Below, one piece after another: positions 24,787 to 33,730 of a stretch of DNA of 64,000 bases (position 1 is the first letter of the stretch; each line of letters begins with the position of its first letter). The position numbers were made by a program, and so were the translations under genes. The stretch is from NCBI RefSeq assembly GCF_005222835.1, contig NZ_STGA01000073.1, positions 1 through 64,000 of the forward strand, given 5' to 3'. Below the pieces are notes generated by a model. It had not been told where the DNA came from. It saw only the letters and a program-made list of their open reading frames with translations, and searched no databases. This DNA comes from Rhizobium sp. FKY42. Its GTDB lineage: Bacteria; Pseudomonadota; Alphaproteobacteria; Rhizobiales; Rhizobiaceae.

Positions 24787-25857
24787 ATGACGACGGCAGC
24801 TGCGCAGAAGGCGCAAGCCGCCGATGTGGCCGGACAGATCATACACGCCATGCGTGCAATGAATGTCTCTCCCATCCCGCGGAACTACCAGCTCTTCTAC
24901 GAGGCCTACATAGGCGCGAACCCGGCGTTGACCCGGGAACTTTCGCTGTTGGGCAACCGGCCTCTCCAGGAAGAACTCGACGAGCTTGCCGCAACGTTCA
25001 TTGGGACCGGTCAGGCGTCGATGATGGAGAAAGCCCACGGCAGGCTGGTGGAAGAGCTCGATGCGCTGCTAAGCCTTTTGCGCCGGGAACAGACCTCGCT
25101 CGAAAGCTACAATCGTCTGCTGGATGAAACCGCGACGACCATCAACGCGAAGAACAATTTCTCCGCAGATCTGCTGCGTAACGCCATATCGCTTCTGAGC
25201 AAAGCCACGGGAGATACCATCGCACAGGGCGAAAAAACTGTAGAAGGCGTGGTTCAACGCAGCCAGGAAGTCGACCAGGTTCGCAAGGAACTGGACGAGT
25301 ACAAGCGCATTGCGAACACGGATTCGCTGACCCGTCTTTCGAACCGCCGCGCCTTCGACGAAAAGCTGGCGACACTCTACGACGACAGCATGCAATTGCC
25401 GGTAACGGCGCTCGTGCTGGCCGACATCGACCATTTCAAGAAGTTCAACGACGCCTACGGCCATCCGGTGGGTGACAAGATCCTTGCCTCCGTTGCTGCC
25501 GTCCTCAGATCAAGCGTCCGCAAGGATGTTTTCGTGGCCCGAACCGGCGGCGAGGAATTTGCACTGATCATTGAAGGCAATACAACCGAAGAAGTGATGG
25601 CCATCTGCGAGCGTCTGCGCAAGGCGCTTGAAACAAGACCATTTCGCAATTCACGCACGGGAATGGACTACGGACCGATCACGATTTCGATCGGCGTTGC
25701 CATGGCATCGCAAGCCGATGACGCCGGAGATCTTTACGTCAAATCAGATACTGCCCTTTACTGCGCCAAGAACACCGGCCGCAACCGCTCTATGCTCTTC
25801 GAGGACGGCATGCGCAAGGACTATGGTGGCAAGAGCTGGCTGATCTACAAGAAGTAA
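24787..25857 (+). CDS. Diguanylate cyclase (GGDEF domain)
   Basis: Predicted to make cyclic di-GMP from GTP; 356 residues, no membrane segment. The first ~170 residues are helical with a conserved start (AQAADVAGQIIHAMRAMNVSPIPRNYQLFYEAY) and probably sense or dimerise. The GGDEF domain begins at about 180 (NTDSLTRLSNRRAFDEKL) and has the active-site loop as GGEEF (RTGGEEFALI), which is catalytically competent. No EAL domain. A plain I-site RxxD is not apparent before the loop (RKDVFVARTGGEEF reads as K/D rather than R/D). Single gene with a terminator that overlaps the next gene's end. Confidence 0.9.
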   Translation: MTTAAAQKAQAADVAGQIIHAMRAMNVSPIPRNYQLFYEAYIGANPALTRELSLLGNRPLQEELDELAATFIGTGQASMMEKAHGRLVEELDALLSLLRREQTSLESYNRLLDETATTINAKNNFSADLLRNAISLLSKATGDTIAQGEKTVEGVVQRSQEVDQVRKELDEYKRIANTDSLTRLSNRRAFDEKLATLYDDSMQLPVTALVLADIDHFKKFNDAYGHPVGDKILASVAAVLRSSVRKDVFVARTGGEEFALIIEGNTTEEVMAICERLRKALETRPFRNSRTGMDYGPITISIGVAMASQADDAGDLYVKSDTALYCAKNTGRNRSMLFEDGMRKDYGGKSWLIYKK

Positions 25858-25881
25858 TCCGGCACTGACTGCCTTCGCCGC

Positions 25882-25909
25882 AAGCGACCATCACCACATG
25901 GTCGCTTTT
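25882..25909 (+). terminator. Intrinsic terminator of the diguanylate cyclase gene
   Basis: AAGCGACCAT (25882-25891) pairs with ATGGTCGCTT (25898-25907) over six bases, followed by TTTT. It overlaps the last codons of the converging flavoprotein gene, so one sequence serves as coding DNA and as terminator. Confidence 0.8.
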
Positions 25910-26499
25910 GCGCGTTCAGGCCATTCCTTATCATAGGTCTGTTGATCGAAATCTGCTTTCGCTCCCTTCAGCATCTGCCCCGGAGTTGGAAGTGTCTGCG
26001 GGTCGGAAAATCTGTCCGGATTCCAAAGCTCGGCACGCATGACCGCACGCGCACACTGGAAGTACACCTCCACGATGGTCACAACGGTGACACTGCGCGG
26101 ATGATGCCCATCCATCTCGAAGCTTTGAAGCAGTTCCGGCTCGATGGAAACCACGGCCCGACCGTTGATGCGCATCACGCTCGTGGAACCGGGAATGAGA
26201 AACATCAGAGCGACACGCGGATCGCGGACAATGTTCTCAAGCGAGTCGACACGATTATTGCCTCTCCAGTCGGGAAGAAGGATCGTTCGATTGTCCTGAA
26301 TGCGGACAACGCCTCCGAGGTCTCCGCGCGGCGAGCAGTCCAGTCCCTCTGGCGCGACAGTTGCCAGCGCGACAAAAGGTGATGACTCGATCATCAGGCG
26401 ATATTCCGGCGTCAGCGCCTGTGTCACTTTGACAAGAGACGCTTCGCTCGGGTTCTTGTAGATGTCCCGCAATTGCTCGACGGATGTGATGACGGTCAT
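25891..26499 (-). CDS. PPOX-type FMN-binding protein (MSMEG_1061-like)
   Basis: A 202-residue split-barrel flavoprotein of the pyridoxamine 5'-phosphate oxidase class. The sequence ATVAPEGLDCSPRGDLGGVVRI and the TILLPDWRGNNRVDSLENI segment match the MSMEG_1061 subgroup, whose reaction is not established. It is not PdxH. The ATG at 26497-26499 has GGAGGA four bases before it, which fixes the start against a codon upstream. It lies 66 bases after the LtrA gene start region on the same strand and may be transcribed with LtrA. Confidence 0.85.
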   Translation of the reverse strand: MTVITSVEQLRDIYKNPSEASLVKVTQALTPEYRLMIESSPFVALATVAPEGLDCSPRGDLGGVVRIQDNRTILLPDWRGNNRVDSLENIVRDPRVALMFLIPGSTSVMRINGRAVVSIEPELLQSFEMDGHHPRSVTVVTIVEVYFQCARAVMRAELWNPDRFSDPQTLPTPGQMLKGAKADFDQQTYDKEWPERAKATMW

Positions 26500-26565
26500 G
26501 TGTTCCTCCCGTTGCATCACTGGAGTAGATCACGCGATCCGGGGCTGCAAGCGCGTTCTTGTGCT

Positions 26566-27780
26566 CTACTCGCCGCGCAGTTCTCCTACTTCATCCGCCT
26601 CATGGGGAATACGTGCCAGCCGCCTGTATTCCCAGATCGCAACGGCGAGCAGGATGCACACGGCAAGCGCAGCGGTCCACAGGGTTACCCATCCCTGCGT
26701 CACAAGAAGAAGCGCAAGAAGGGATGAGATACCGGCAATATGCGACCAGGGCATATAGCCGGTGGTCACTCGCTTGACCCAGAGATTCCCAGCCAGAAAC
26801 ACCATCGGGCCACCGCATATAACCAGCGCTCTGGCCAATCCGCCGGTTTCAACCGGATGCGCAATCAGGTGTTCGGCAGCAACGGCACAGAGTATGATAC
26901 CGGCAACGACCGGAATGTGAGCGTATGTGAAGACATGCAGCGCAACCTCTCCCGGTTCGTCCGATTCCTCGATTTCCTGCGATGCCTTTTCGTGGCCGAA
27001 GTGGAAATAGATCCACCACATCAGGCCAGTCGTCAGAAACGAGCCGGCGAGAATGACAACGATCAACGGAGTGATGTCTTGATCCGAGAAGCTGCGACCC
27101 GTCGCCAGAATCGACTCACCAAGACAGATCATGACGAACAATCCGCAACGCTCGGCCATATGCTCGCCGGATATGTCCCAGTCTTCGGTTGTAGAGCGAC
27201 CATAGCCGGGTACGAAGAACCGTAGCTCGGGAGCCAAAAACTCTAATAGCAGGGCGCCATACCAGATGATCAGTCGCGCATGCGGGTCGCTGAGAGCACC
27301 CCAGATCCATAGGATTGCGGACAAAGCAAACCAGAGGGAAACCCGCACGAAGTTGCGGCGGACATTTTCCATAACGCCGTTGAAGGCATAGATTGCGAAC
27401 AGTGACCGGCCCAACTGCATGGCGACATAGGTCGCGGCAAACATCAGGCCCCGTTCCTCGAACGCCTTCGGAATGGCCGAGGACATCAGGAGGCCGAGAA
27501 ACATGAGGCCGAACAGCAGCGCCCGAACCGGCATGCGCTCCGGGTCCAGCCTGTTCGTAACCCAGGCCGTATGAATCCAGACCCACCAGAGGGCAAGTGC
27601 AAAAACGCCACCTTCTGTCAGTCCCGCAAGCGTAAAGTCTTCGACTATAAAATGGGAAAGCTGGATGAGTGCGAAGACGAAGACGAGGTCGAAGAACAGT
27701 TCGGGAAACCCGACAGTGCGTTCACGCTGGTCGCTGTCCTTGACCCAATGGTCGTCGGATTTGATGTCGGTGTGCGCCAT
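26566..27780 (-). CDS. Low temperature requirement protein A (LtrA)
   Basis: A 404-residue integral membrane protein with about 11 hydrophobic helices. The N-terminal FPELFFDLVFVFALIQLSHF block and the ERCGLFVMICLGESILATG helix are hallmarks of the LtrA family. The family was named from a Listeria mutant unable to grow in the cold; the molecular role is unknown. The N terminus is charged and cytoplasmic. The ATG at 27780 is the only sensible start. Gene order LtrA then PPOX protein, same strand, 66 bases apart. Confidence 0.9.
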   Translation of the reverse strand: MAHTDIKSDDHWVKDSDQRERTVGFPELFFDLVFVFALIQLSHFIVEDFTLAGLTEGGVFALALWWVWIHTAWVTNRLDPERMPVRALLFGLMFLGLLMSSAIPKAFEERGLMFAATYVAMQLGRSLFAIYAFNGVMENVRRNFVRVSLWFALSAILWIWGALSDPHARLIIWYGALLLEFLAPELRFFVPGYGRSTTEDWDISGEHMAERCGLFVMICLGESILATGRSFSDQDITPLIVVILAGSFLTTGLMWWIYFHFGHEKASQEIEESDEPGEVALHVFTYAHIPVVAGIILCAVAAEHLIAHPVETGGLARALVICGGPMVFLAGNLWVKRVTTGYMPWSHIAGISSLLALLLVTQGWVTLWTAALAVCILLAVAIWEYRRLARIPHEADEVGELRGE

Positions 27781-27890
27781 GAAACGTAAGCATTCAATGA
27801 GAGGTCGGGAAAAGCACGAAGCCGTGCGCCCGTCAAATCACTAGCGGCTTAAAGGTTCCATCAAATCTGATCTGTCTTCGTTGAAGCTAG

Positions 27891-27995
27891 CGCATGTCGC
27901 GCAAAAGTGTGCAGCGGTTTTGCGATAACGACATGCGACAAAACAAATAGTTAAAGCGTCAGGAGCGAATCTGAAAGATTGCGCCACGCTTTAGC
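27891..27995 (+). repeat. Dispersed two-hairpin repeat, copy B
   Basis: Second copy of the element seen inverted at 11741-11844. CATGTCG (27893-27899) pairs with CGACATG; CGCAAAA pairs with TTTTGCG inside it. The second hairpin is TAAAGCG to CGCTTTA around GCGAATCTGAAAGATTGCGC. The right end, ACGCTTTAGC, contains on the minus strand the TAA stop (27991-27993) of the DUF971 gene, just as copy A contains the stop of the gene beside it. Confidence 0.85.
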
Positions 27996-28377
27996 GGGCG
28001 ATGCCGGGTGTGTCCCTGTTCATTCCCTTCGCGGCCAGTTCCCGTTCGTATTCCGCGAACAGATCCTGTCCCTTTTCACCCAGTTCTCGCAGGTATTTCC
28101 AGGTAAAGATGCCGCTGTCATGACCATCATCGAACGCGATCCGGATCGCATAATTACCGGCGGCAACAACGTTTCGAATGCCCACCATCCGCTTGCCCGG
28201 CACCGTTACCTTCTGCCCGGGTCCATGCCCCTGCACCTCCGCTGAGGGAGATAGAACCCGCATCATTTCCGCAGGTACGGCGAAAGCAGTCCCATCATCA
28301 AAGCTGATTGTCAGGCTGCGCTTGTCGGCAGCCACCTTGATTTCGGTCGGCCAGGAAGAGTCGCTTGCATCACTCAT
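27991..28377 (-). CDS. DUF971 domain protein
   Basis: A 128-residue protein made almost entirely of a DUF971 (GBBH-like N-terminal) domain: WPTEIKVAADKRSLTISFDDG, then VVAAGNYAIRIAFDDGHDSGIFTW with the conserved GIFTW motif. In other proteins this domain binds zinc or iron-sulfur partners; as a stand-alone it is often found beside molybdenum cofactor or Mrp/ApbC genes, and here it is divergent from moaA with about 135 bases between. A link to Mo cofactor or Fe-S biology is inferred from that. The stop codon lies inside repeat copy B. Confidence 0.88.
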   Translation of the reverse strand: MSDASDSSWPTEIKVAADKRSLTISFDDGTAFAVPAEMMRVLSPSAEVQGHGPGQKVTVPGKRMVGIRNVVAAGNYAIRIAFDDGHDSGIFTWKYLRELGEKGQDLFAEYERELAAKGMNRDTPGIAR

Positions 28378-28512
28378 ATCGTTTATTCCGCATCTCTATG
28401 CTTGCTGGTCCGGATGTTGGTGACCATTCAAGCATCTTCTGTCAAAACCATTTCCATCCGCCTTGACGCATGTCACAGCAAGTCCCATCTTCCGCGAAGG
28501 AGGACACGCGCC

Positions 28513-29559
28513 TTGAACAGTCTGGTCAATCCCAACGATACCCATACGCCATTGCGCACGAATGCGCATCCAATGATTGACCCCTTCGGCCGCATGGTGA
28601 GCTATCTTCGTGTGTCCGTGACGGATCGGTGCGATTTCCGCTGCACCTATTGCATGGCGGAAAACATGACCTTCCTTCCGAAGAGGGATCTTCTGACACT
28701 GGAGGAGTTGGACCGGCTCTGTTCCGCCTTCATTGCCAAGGGCGTGCGCAAACTGCGCCTCACAGGCGGCGAACCGCTTGTGCGAAAGAACATCATGTAC
28801 CTCGTCAGGGCGCTGGGTCGGCACATTGAATCGGGTGCACTGGAGGAACTGACCCTGACGACAAACGGCTCGCAGCTGACGCGCTATGCAAAAGAGCTTT
28901 ACGATTGCGGCGTCAGGCGCATCAACGTCTCCGTCGACACGCTCGATCCGGACAAGTTCAAGGCTGTCACACGCTGGGGCGACTTGCAAAAGGTTCTTGA
29001 AGGCATTGAAGCTGCTCGCAAGGCGGGCCTGAAGATAAAGTTGAACGCAGTCGCTCTCAAAGGGTTCAACGAGCACGAGATCCCATCGATGCTGCGATTT
29101 GCCCACGAGCGAGGCATGGATCTGACGGTCATCGAAACCATGCCGATGGGTGAGATCGAAGAGGATCGCACGGACCAATATCTGCCGCTCTCCCAGGTGC
29201 GAACCTCGCTCGAAGAACAGTTCACCCTTTCGGATATCCCATTCAAGACAGGCGGTCCGGCACGATATGTCACGGTGCAGGAAACCGGCGGCAAGCTTGG
29301 TTTCATCACTCCGATGACCCATAATTTCTGCGAAAGCTGCAACCGCGTTCGGCTCACCTGCACGGGAACGCTTTACATGTGCCTTGGGCAGAACGATGCG
29401 GCCGATCTGCGCACCGCTTTGCGGGCATCCCCAGATGACGCCTATCTTTCGGCAGCCATCGATGAGGCGATCTCGCGCAAGCCGAAAGGCCACGACTTTA
29501 TCATCGACCGGAACAACCGGCCCGCCGTCAGCCGGCATATGAGTGTCACCGGCGGCTGA
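28513..29559 (+). CDS. moaA: GTP 3',8-cyclase (molybdenum cofactor)
   Basis: Radical SAM enzyme that makes 3',8-cyclo-GTP, first step of molybdenum cofactor synthesis; 348 residues. The SAM cluster is in CDFRCTYC, the second 4Fe-4S site in the FCESCNRVRLTCTG block and a later Cys in YMCLG, and the protein ends in the Gly-Gly needed for activity. I chose the TTG at 28513-28515, with AAGGAGG nine bases before it; it matches the family start, while upstream codons read as non-protein. Divergent from DUF971. Converges on a chemoreceptor pseudogene. Confidence 0.94.
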   Translation: MNSLVNPNDTHTPLRTNAHPMIDPFGRMVSYLRVSVTDRCDFRCTYCMAENMTFLPKRDLLTLEELDRLCSAFIAKGVRKLRLTGGEPLVRKNIMYLVRALGRHIESGALEELTLTTNGSQLTRYAKELYDCGVRRINVSVDTLDPDKFKAVTRWGDLQKVLEGIEAARKAGLKIKLNAVALKGFNEHEIPSMLRFAHERGMDLTVIETMPMGEIEEDRTDQYLPLSQVRTSLEEQFTLSDIPFKTGGPARYVTVQETGGKLGFITPMTHNFCESCNRVRLTCTGTLYMCLGQNDAADLRTALRASPDDAYLSAAIDEAISRKPKGHDFIIDRNNRPAVSRHMSVTGG

Positions 29560-29569
29560 TGCCTCAAGA

Positions 29570-30330
29570 GGCCCGTCTGACAGCCCCTTGTGCGGTTGCT
29601 GGATGAGGAATCCTGAAATCCGCTCATAGAGCGCGCGGGCCTCTTCCGCCAAGGATTACGCGACCGCATTTGCCTCTTCCACCGTTGCAGCATTTCGCTG
29701 TGTCGTCTGATCCAGAACATTCACCGCTGAACTGATCTCGGCGATACCTGTCGCCTGTTCGCGAGAGGCCTGGGAGATCGCGACCACGTCAGCTCCGTGT
29801 CCTTGACCTGTCACACGATCTCGCTGAGCTGATGCCCCATGGCAGCGAGAAAGTTCTCGTTCGCTTTGACCACTCTGCCATCGCGCTCGAACTCGATGAT
29901 GGCATGGCTCTGGTCGATCGCGGTCAGACGATTCTCGTCATCCTGAGCCGCAAACTTGCCGGCGGTGATGTCACCCGCAATCTTCAGGATGCGCACGACC
30001 CTGCCGTTTTGCATGACGAGATTGTAGGCCGCCTCGATCCAGACATCGTCCCCCGTCTTTGTCTGGCGAAGGAATTGGCCGTGCTGGAATTTTCCTGCGG
30101 AAAGCTCGGCCAGAACCGGCGGCATTCTTCGGAAGATCGGAGCGCCTCAGTACAGAAAAGCCGGTGATGCTAGCCAATGATCACGCCAATCTCGTAACCC
30201 GGCGCCTTGCAGAAATTCTCATTAGCATGGAGAATCTTGCCAGACGGATCAAACCCCATCATGGCCTGTGAGTGGGAAATCGCCGCCATCTCGTTGGAAG
30301 GCGGGATGCACTGAACAGGTGACGAATGGC
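29570..30330 (-). pseudogene. Degraded PAS-domain methyl-accepting chemotaxis protein
   Basis: Minus-strand frames read as broken pieces of a PAS chemoreceptor. From about 30290: AAISHSQAMMGFDPSGKI, then HANENFCKAPGYEIG (first PAS), a TAG at 30170-30172 in place of the usual Lys codon, then HHRLFCTEALRSSEECRRFW. A frameshift near 30125 leads to AGKFQHGQFLRQTKTGDDVW and a second PAS (AIIEFERDGRVVKANENFL) ending in TGA at 29811-29813. The middle of the gene is missing: next comes only the signalling tail (AISQASREQATGIAEI, NAATVEEANAVA), a TAA at 29656-29658, and LAEEARALYERISGF. So two stops, one frameshift and a large deletion are visible. It cannot make a working receptor. Confidence 0.85.
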
Positions 30331-30473
30331 CATAAGCTTGAAATCCCAGCGAGTAACAACTTACGGATCACAACCCGTAAGTATCTAATTACCTGCTAAA
30401 TATAAAGATCCACTTCCACTGGTTGAGAATTTGTGTTGTGACGGCAGCGAAGTTTAGCGGATGCGTTGCCAAG

Positions 30474-30881
30474 ATGCCCGAAGTCAGTTTCCAGACGCGT
30501 AGTTGCGCCCGATGCACGCTCTGCTGCCGTCTTCCGGATATCGATGAACTCGACAAGCCAGCCAACGTCAACTGCGTCCACTGCATCGACGGCTTTGGCT
30601 GCCGGGCCTATGATAAGCGCCCCCGAACCTGCCGGGAATTTCAGTGCGACTGGTTGACCGACCCGGCACTGGATGACGCGTGGAACCCGCTCGACTGTCA
30701 CATGATGGTCTATCGTCAGGGAGCCCAGAGAACTGTCCTTGTCGATCCCAGCATTGGCAAAGCCTGGCAACAGGGCCACTACGCCTCAATGCTCACTGAG
30801 CTTGCGCGCCAAAGCGAGGCTGAAGGCGGATACCTCATCCTCTTTGCCGGGGATGAAGTTCGCCGCATTCGCCCCATCTGA
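30474..30881 (+). CDS. YkgJ-type cysteine cluster protein
   Basis: A 135-residue cytoplasmic protein with a cysteine-rich N-terminal half. The pattern SCARCTLCCRLPD, then VNCVHCIDGFGCRAYDKRPRTCREFQCDW is the CxxCxxCC zinc/iron-binding (YkgJ) motif. Members bind metal, function unknown. The frame is open from a TTG at 30423; I use the ATG at 30474, which directly precedes the conserved part. A 7-bp inverted repeat (CTTACGG 30360-30366 with CCGTAAG 30375-30381) lies upstream. Stands alone between the pseudogene and a chemoreceptor. Confidence 0.8.
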   Translation: MPEVSFQTRSCARCTLCCRLPDIDELDKPANVNCVHCIDGFGCRAYDKRPRTCREFQCDWLTDPALDDAWNPLDCHMMVYRQGAQRTVLVDPSIGKAWQQGHYASMLTELARQSEAEGGYLILFAGDEVRRIRPI

Positions 30882-30969
30882 GCGAAACGCAGGCCTCCAA
30901 AATTCGACGTAAACAAAAGGGCCGCACGATGAAGCCGACCCTTCAGATGATTGCACAAAGCCTAGGCTA

Positions 30970-33504
30970 TCAGGCGGCCCAGCCACGCCGCGCTTGGCCG
31001 CCACCGGCATCTCCAACGCGGAAGTGCTCGATCTTTTCAGCAAGCGCCACCGCACGGCCTCTCAGCCCGTGGATTTCAGCATTGTTTTCCTCCACCATCG
31101 CAGCGTTGCGCTGCGTGATGAGCTCGACCTCGCCAAGCGCCTGGCTCACCTCGCCAATACCCAAGGATTGCTCGCGCGTAGCGGACGAAATATCGGCCAC
31201 CAGCTTCTGGACTGTGCTGACGTGGGAGATGATCTGGCTGAGCGCCTCACCTGTCTCCTCTACCAGATGCACACCATTGGTTACCTGTTGTGCACTTTGT
31301 GAAATCAGACCCTTGATCTCCTTGGCCGCATTCGCGCATCGCTGCGCCAGTTCGCGCACTTCCTGTGCCACGACCGCAAAGCCGCGGCCTGCCTCACCTG
31401 CACGCGCCGCTTCGACGCCCGCATTCAACGCAAGCAGGTTCGTCTGGAACGCAATCTCGTCGATCACGCCGATGATCGTGCTGATCTTTTCAGAAGACCG
31501 GCTGATCTCACCCATGGCAGTGATCGCGTTGGTCACGACCTGACCGGACTGGACCGCGAAGGCTTCCGTCTGGTTGACCGAGTCTGACGTGCGCTGCGCG
31601 CTGCCGGCCGTCGACTTGACGATGTCGCTCAGTTGTCTCAGGGCGCGCGTGGACTGTTCCAGTGCGGCGGCTTGCTGTTCCGTACGCCGCGCCAGATCAT
31701 CCGCGGAGCTGGCCAGATTGCTGGACCCGCTGTTGATGTCAGCTGCGACCGATCGAACGTCTGCGAGCGTCGCTGAAAGCGTGCGGACGGCCACGTTATA
31801 GGTACGGGCCATATCGACGAAATCGGCTGGCAGATTCTCGTTCATCTCGACCTGCAAGTTGCCTTCAGCAAGTTGATGCAGAACGTCGGAGAGGGCCGAA
31901 AGCGCCATGCGCTGCTCATTCGAAACCTTTGCACGCTCTGCAGCTCGACGTTCGGCTTCAGCAGTCGTGGCATCGCGCGCGGCAGAGGCTTCCTGCTCCA
32001 GCCGGATGTTTTCCAGCGCGGCATCGCGGAAGACGGTGACGGAACGAACCATATCGCCGATTTCATCGCCGCGCTCACGACCCTCGATGCGCACTTCCAG
32101 ATCGCCGCTTGCAAGGCGGGTCATAATTTCGGTAACGCGGCGCAGCGGCGCCCGCAGCGTTTCAACCAGCATCAGGGCACCGATGATGGCCAGCACGGTG
32201 CCGATCACTGTTGCGGCGATGGACAGGTTTGCGGAGCGTTCGCTATCCTGCTTGCCAGCCTCCTGAGCCTGCGCAACGAAATTCTTTAGACCGGCCATGC
32301 CATCCAGCAACTGCTTCTCGGTCGTCACCCGTGCGGCTTTCCACTGCCCTGCCAGCTCCAGCATTGTTGCGGATTGCTTTTCGACAGTGTCGAGGATCGG
32401 TGTGACCAGAGATGCGAAATCCCGCATCGTCGGGTTCTTCTTCCCAAGGTCGGAAACCTTTTCGCTGGTTGAACGAAGCGCACGGATGTCGGACAGAAGC
32501 TCCTCGCGTGCACTGTTCGTCAAAGCCACACGCAAACGTTCGCTATGCAACTGCAACATGTCGTTCAGGCGTAACGCTTCCGTCAATTGACCAACCAGCG
32601 CGCGGTTAATCTGCAAGTCGTCTTCCAGTGTCGCGAATCGGTCCGCCGCCGTGTTCGTGTTCTGGTTCGCCGTCATCAGATAGGTATCGCGAACTGGCTG
32701 GAGAGCAGCCATCGCGTCACGAATGGCGCTCGCCTTGTCGGAGGCAGGCTGGTCGCTCTTGGCGATCGTCTCAATGGCGGTCAGCTTGTCCTTGAGGGTC
32801 GAGAGCGAACTCAAGGCCTTCGTCGTCGCCTTTGCCTCGAGCTTCGGCAAATCCTTGCGAAGAACGCCGATATAGGTCACGGCGGCACGTGGTAGAGCCT
32901 CGTCATTCGTGATGTTCTTGACCGCATCGAACAGGCTGTCCATGCGGGCCGCTGTTGTTCTCAGCGCATAGGCATCAAAAAGCGCGCCCTTTGCAAACTT
33001 CTCCTTGCTTTCGCCTTCCTTTCGCACAGTCTCGAACTGCGCGCTCACAGCACCGGCAAGCGCGCGGATCTCGTCCACGCTGGCCTCCATGGTCTGTTCA
33101 GTGCGGGTGGTCTTGCGCTCGATTTCCCAAAGTCCGGCGGTAGATTGCTTGAGGACTGGAGCTGTCTGCAGCACGACAGCGAGGCGCTCTCGGTCCTGCG
33201 GCGTCACCACGAGACTCTCAAGAACGTTCACGCCCTTTTCCTGCTCGGCAATCGCATCGTTCAACGCCTTGAGGCTTGCGTTACTGGGCTGGGCAAGAAA
33301 CCCGAGAAGGGAAGCCTGCAGCCGCTCGAAATCGCCAATGTTCTCGATGGTGGCGCGCGTCACAGTCATATGCCCGTTGAGCATGCGCGCAGTGTAGAAA
33401 CCAGCGAGCCCCACACCTGCGATCAACAGGATCAGGGGAACCACAAACAGCAGAACCTTCGTAACGATACGGCGGCTTTGTAACAAACGATCCAGGAACG
33501 ACAT
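30970..33504 (-). CDS. Methyl-accepting chemotaxis protein
   Basis: Transmembrane chemoreceptor, 844 residues, that signals to CheA/CheW. One membrane helix lies near the N terminus (about 14-36), a second near 420. The periplasmic part between is ~380 residues of helix, larger than a four-helix bundle and consistent with a double helical bundle. HAMP follows (APLRRVTEIMTRLASGDLEV), then the signalling hairpin with the tip EIAFQTNLLALNAGVEAARAG. No CheR-binding pentapeptide is seen. The frame opens to 33711, but the ATG at 33502-33504 has AGGAGG five bases before it. The ligand is unknown. Downstream an imperfect stem near 30917-30942 followed by T residues may terminate it. Confidence 0.92.
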   Translation of the reverse strand: MSFLDRLLQSRRIVTKVLLFVVPLILLIAGVGLAGFYTARMLNGHMTVTRATIENIGDFERLQASLLGFLAQPSNASLKALNDAIAEQEKGVNVLESLVVTPQDRERLAVVLQTAPVLKQSTAGLWEIERKTTRTEQTMEASVDEIRALAGAVSAQFETVRKEGESKEKFAKGALFDAYALRTTAARMDSLFDAVKNITNDEALPRAAVTYIGVLRKDLPKLEAKATTKALSSLSTLKDKLTAIETIAKSDQPASDKASAIRDAMAALQPVRDTYLMTANQNTNTAADRFATLEDDLQINRALVGQLTEALRLNDMLQLHSERLRVALTNSAREELLSDIRALRSTSEKVSDLGKKNPTMRDFASLVTPILDTVEKQSATMLELAGQWKAARVTTEKQLLDGMAGLKNFVAQAQEAGKQDSERSANLSIAATVIGTVLAIIGALMLVETLRAPLRRVTEIMTRLASGDLEVRIEGRERGDEIGDMVRSVTVFRDAALENIRLEQEASAARDATTAEAERRAAERAKVSNEQRMALSALSDVLHQLAEGNLQVEMNENLPADFVDMARTYNVAVRTLSATLADVRSVAADINSGSSNLASSADDLARRTEQQAAALEQSTRALRQLSDIVKSTAGSAQRTSDSVNQTEAFAVQSGQVVTNAITAMGEISRSSEKISTIIGVIDEIAFQTNLLALNAGVEAARAGEAGRGFAVVAQEVRELAQRCANAAKEIKGLISQSAQQVTNGVHLVEETGEALSQIISHVSTVQKLVADISSATREQSLGIGEVSQALGEVELITQRNAAMVEENNAEIHGLRGRAVALAEKIEHFRVGDAGGGQARRGWAA

Positions 33505-33730
33505 TGCACCTCCTCGTGCAACTTCGGCGCGTCCATTCATGGGCGGCGGTACACGGCCATCCCTCATCATGCGGGAGCTTGAAACGAAGCTTTGCTGATT
33601 AGCTATTGAGCAATAGTTAATTCGACAGAGAAAACTGACCGAATAACAGCAACCTGAGATTTCATGGAAACCGTTGATAATCGCCTTAACAAACATTAAT
33701 GCTACCTCCATTTTAAAATGGAGTTTTTAA

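Noticed and set aside
28396..29652. A long open frame on the minus strand over moaA, starting MAEEARALYERI
   Set aside because: The first ~20 codons are a true relic (the tail of the PAS chemoreceptor pseudogene), but the rest is antisense to moaA and not protein-like.
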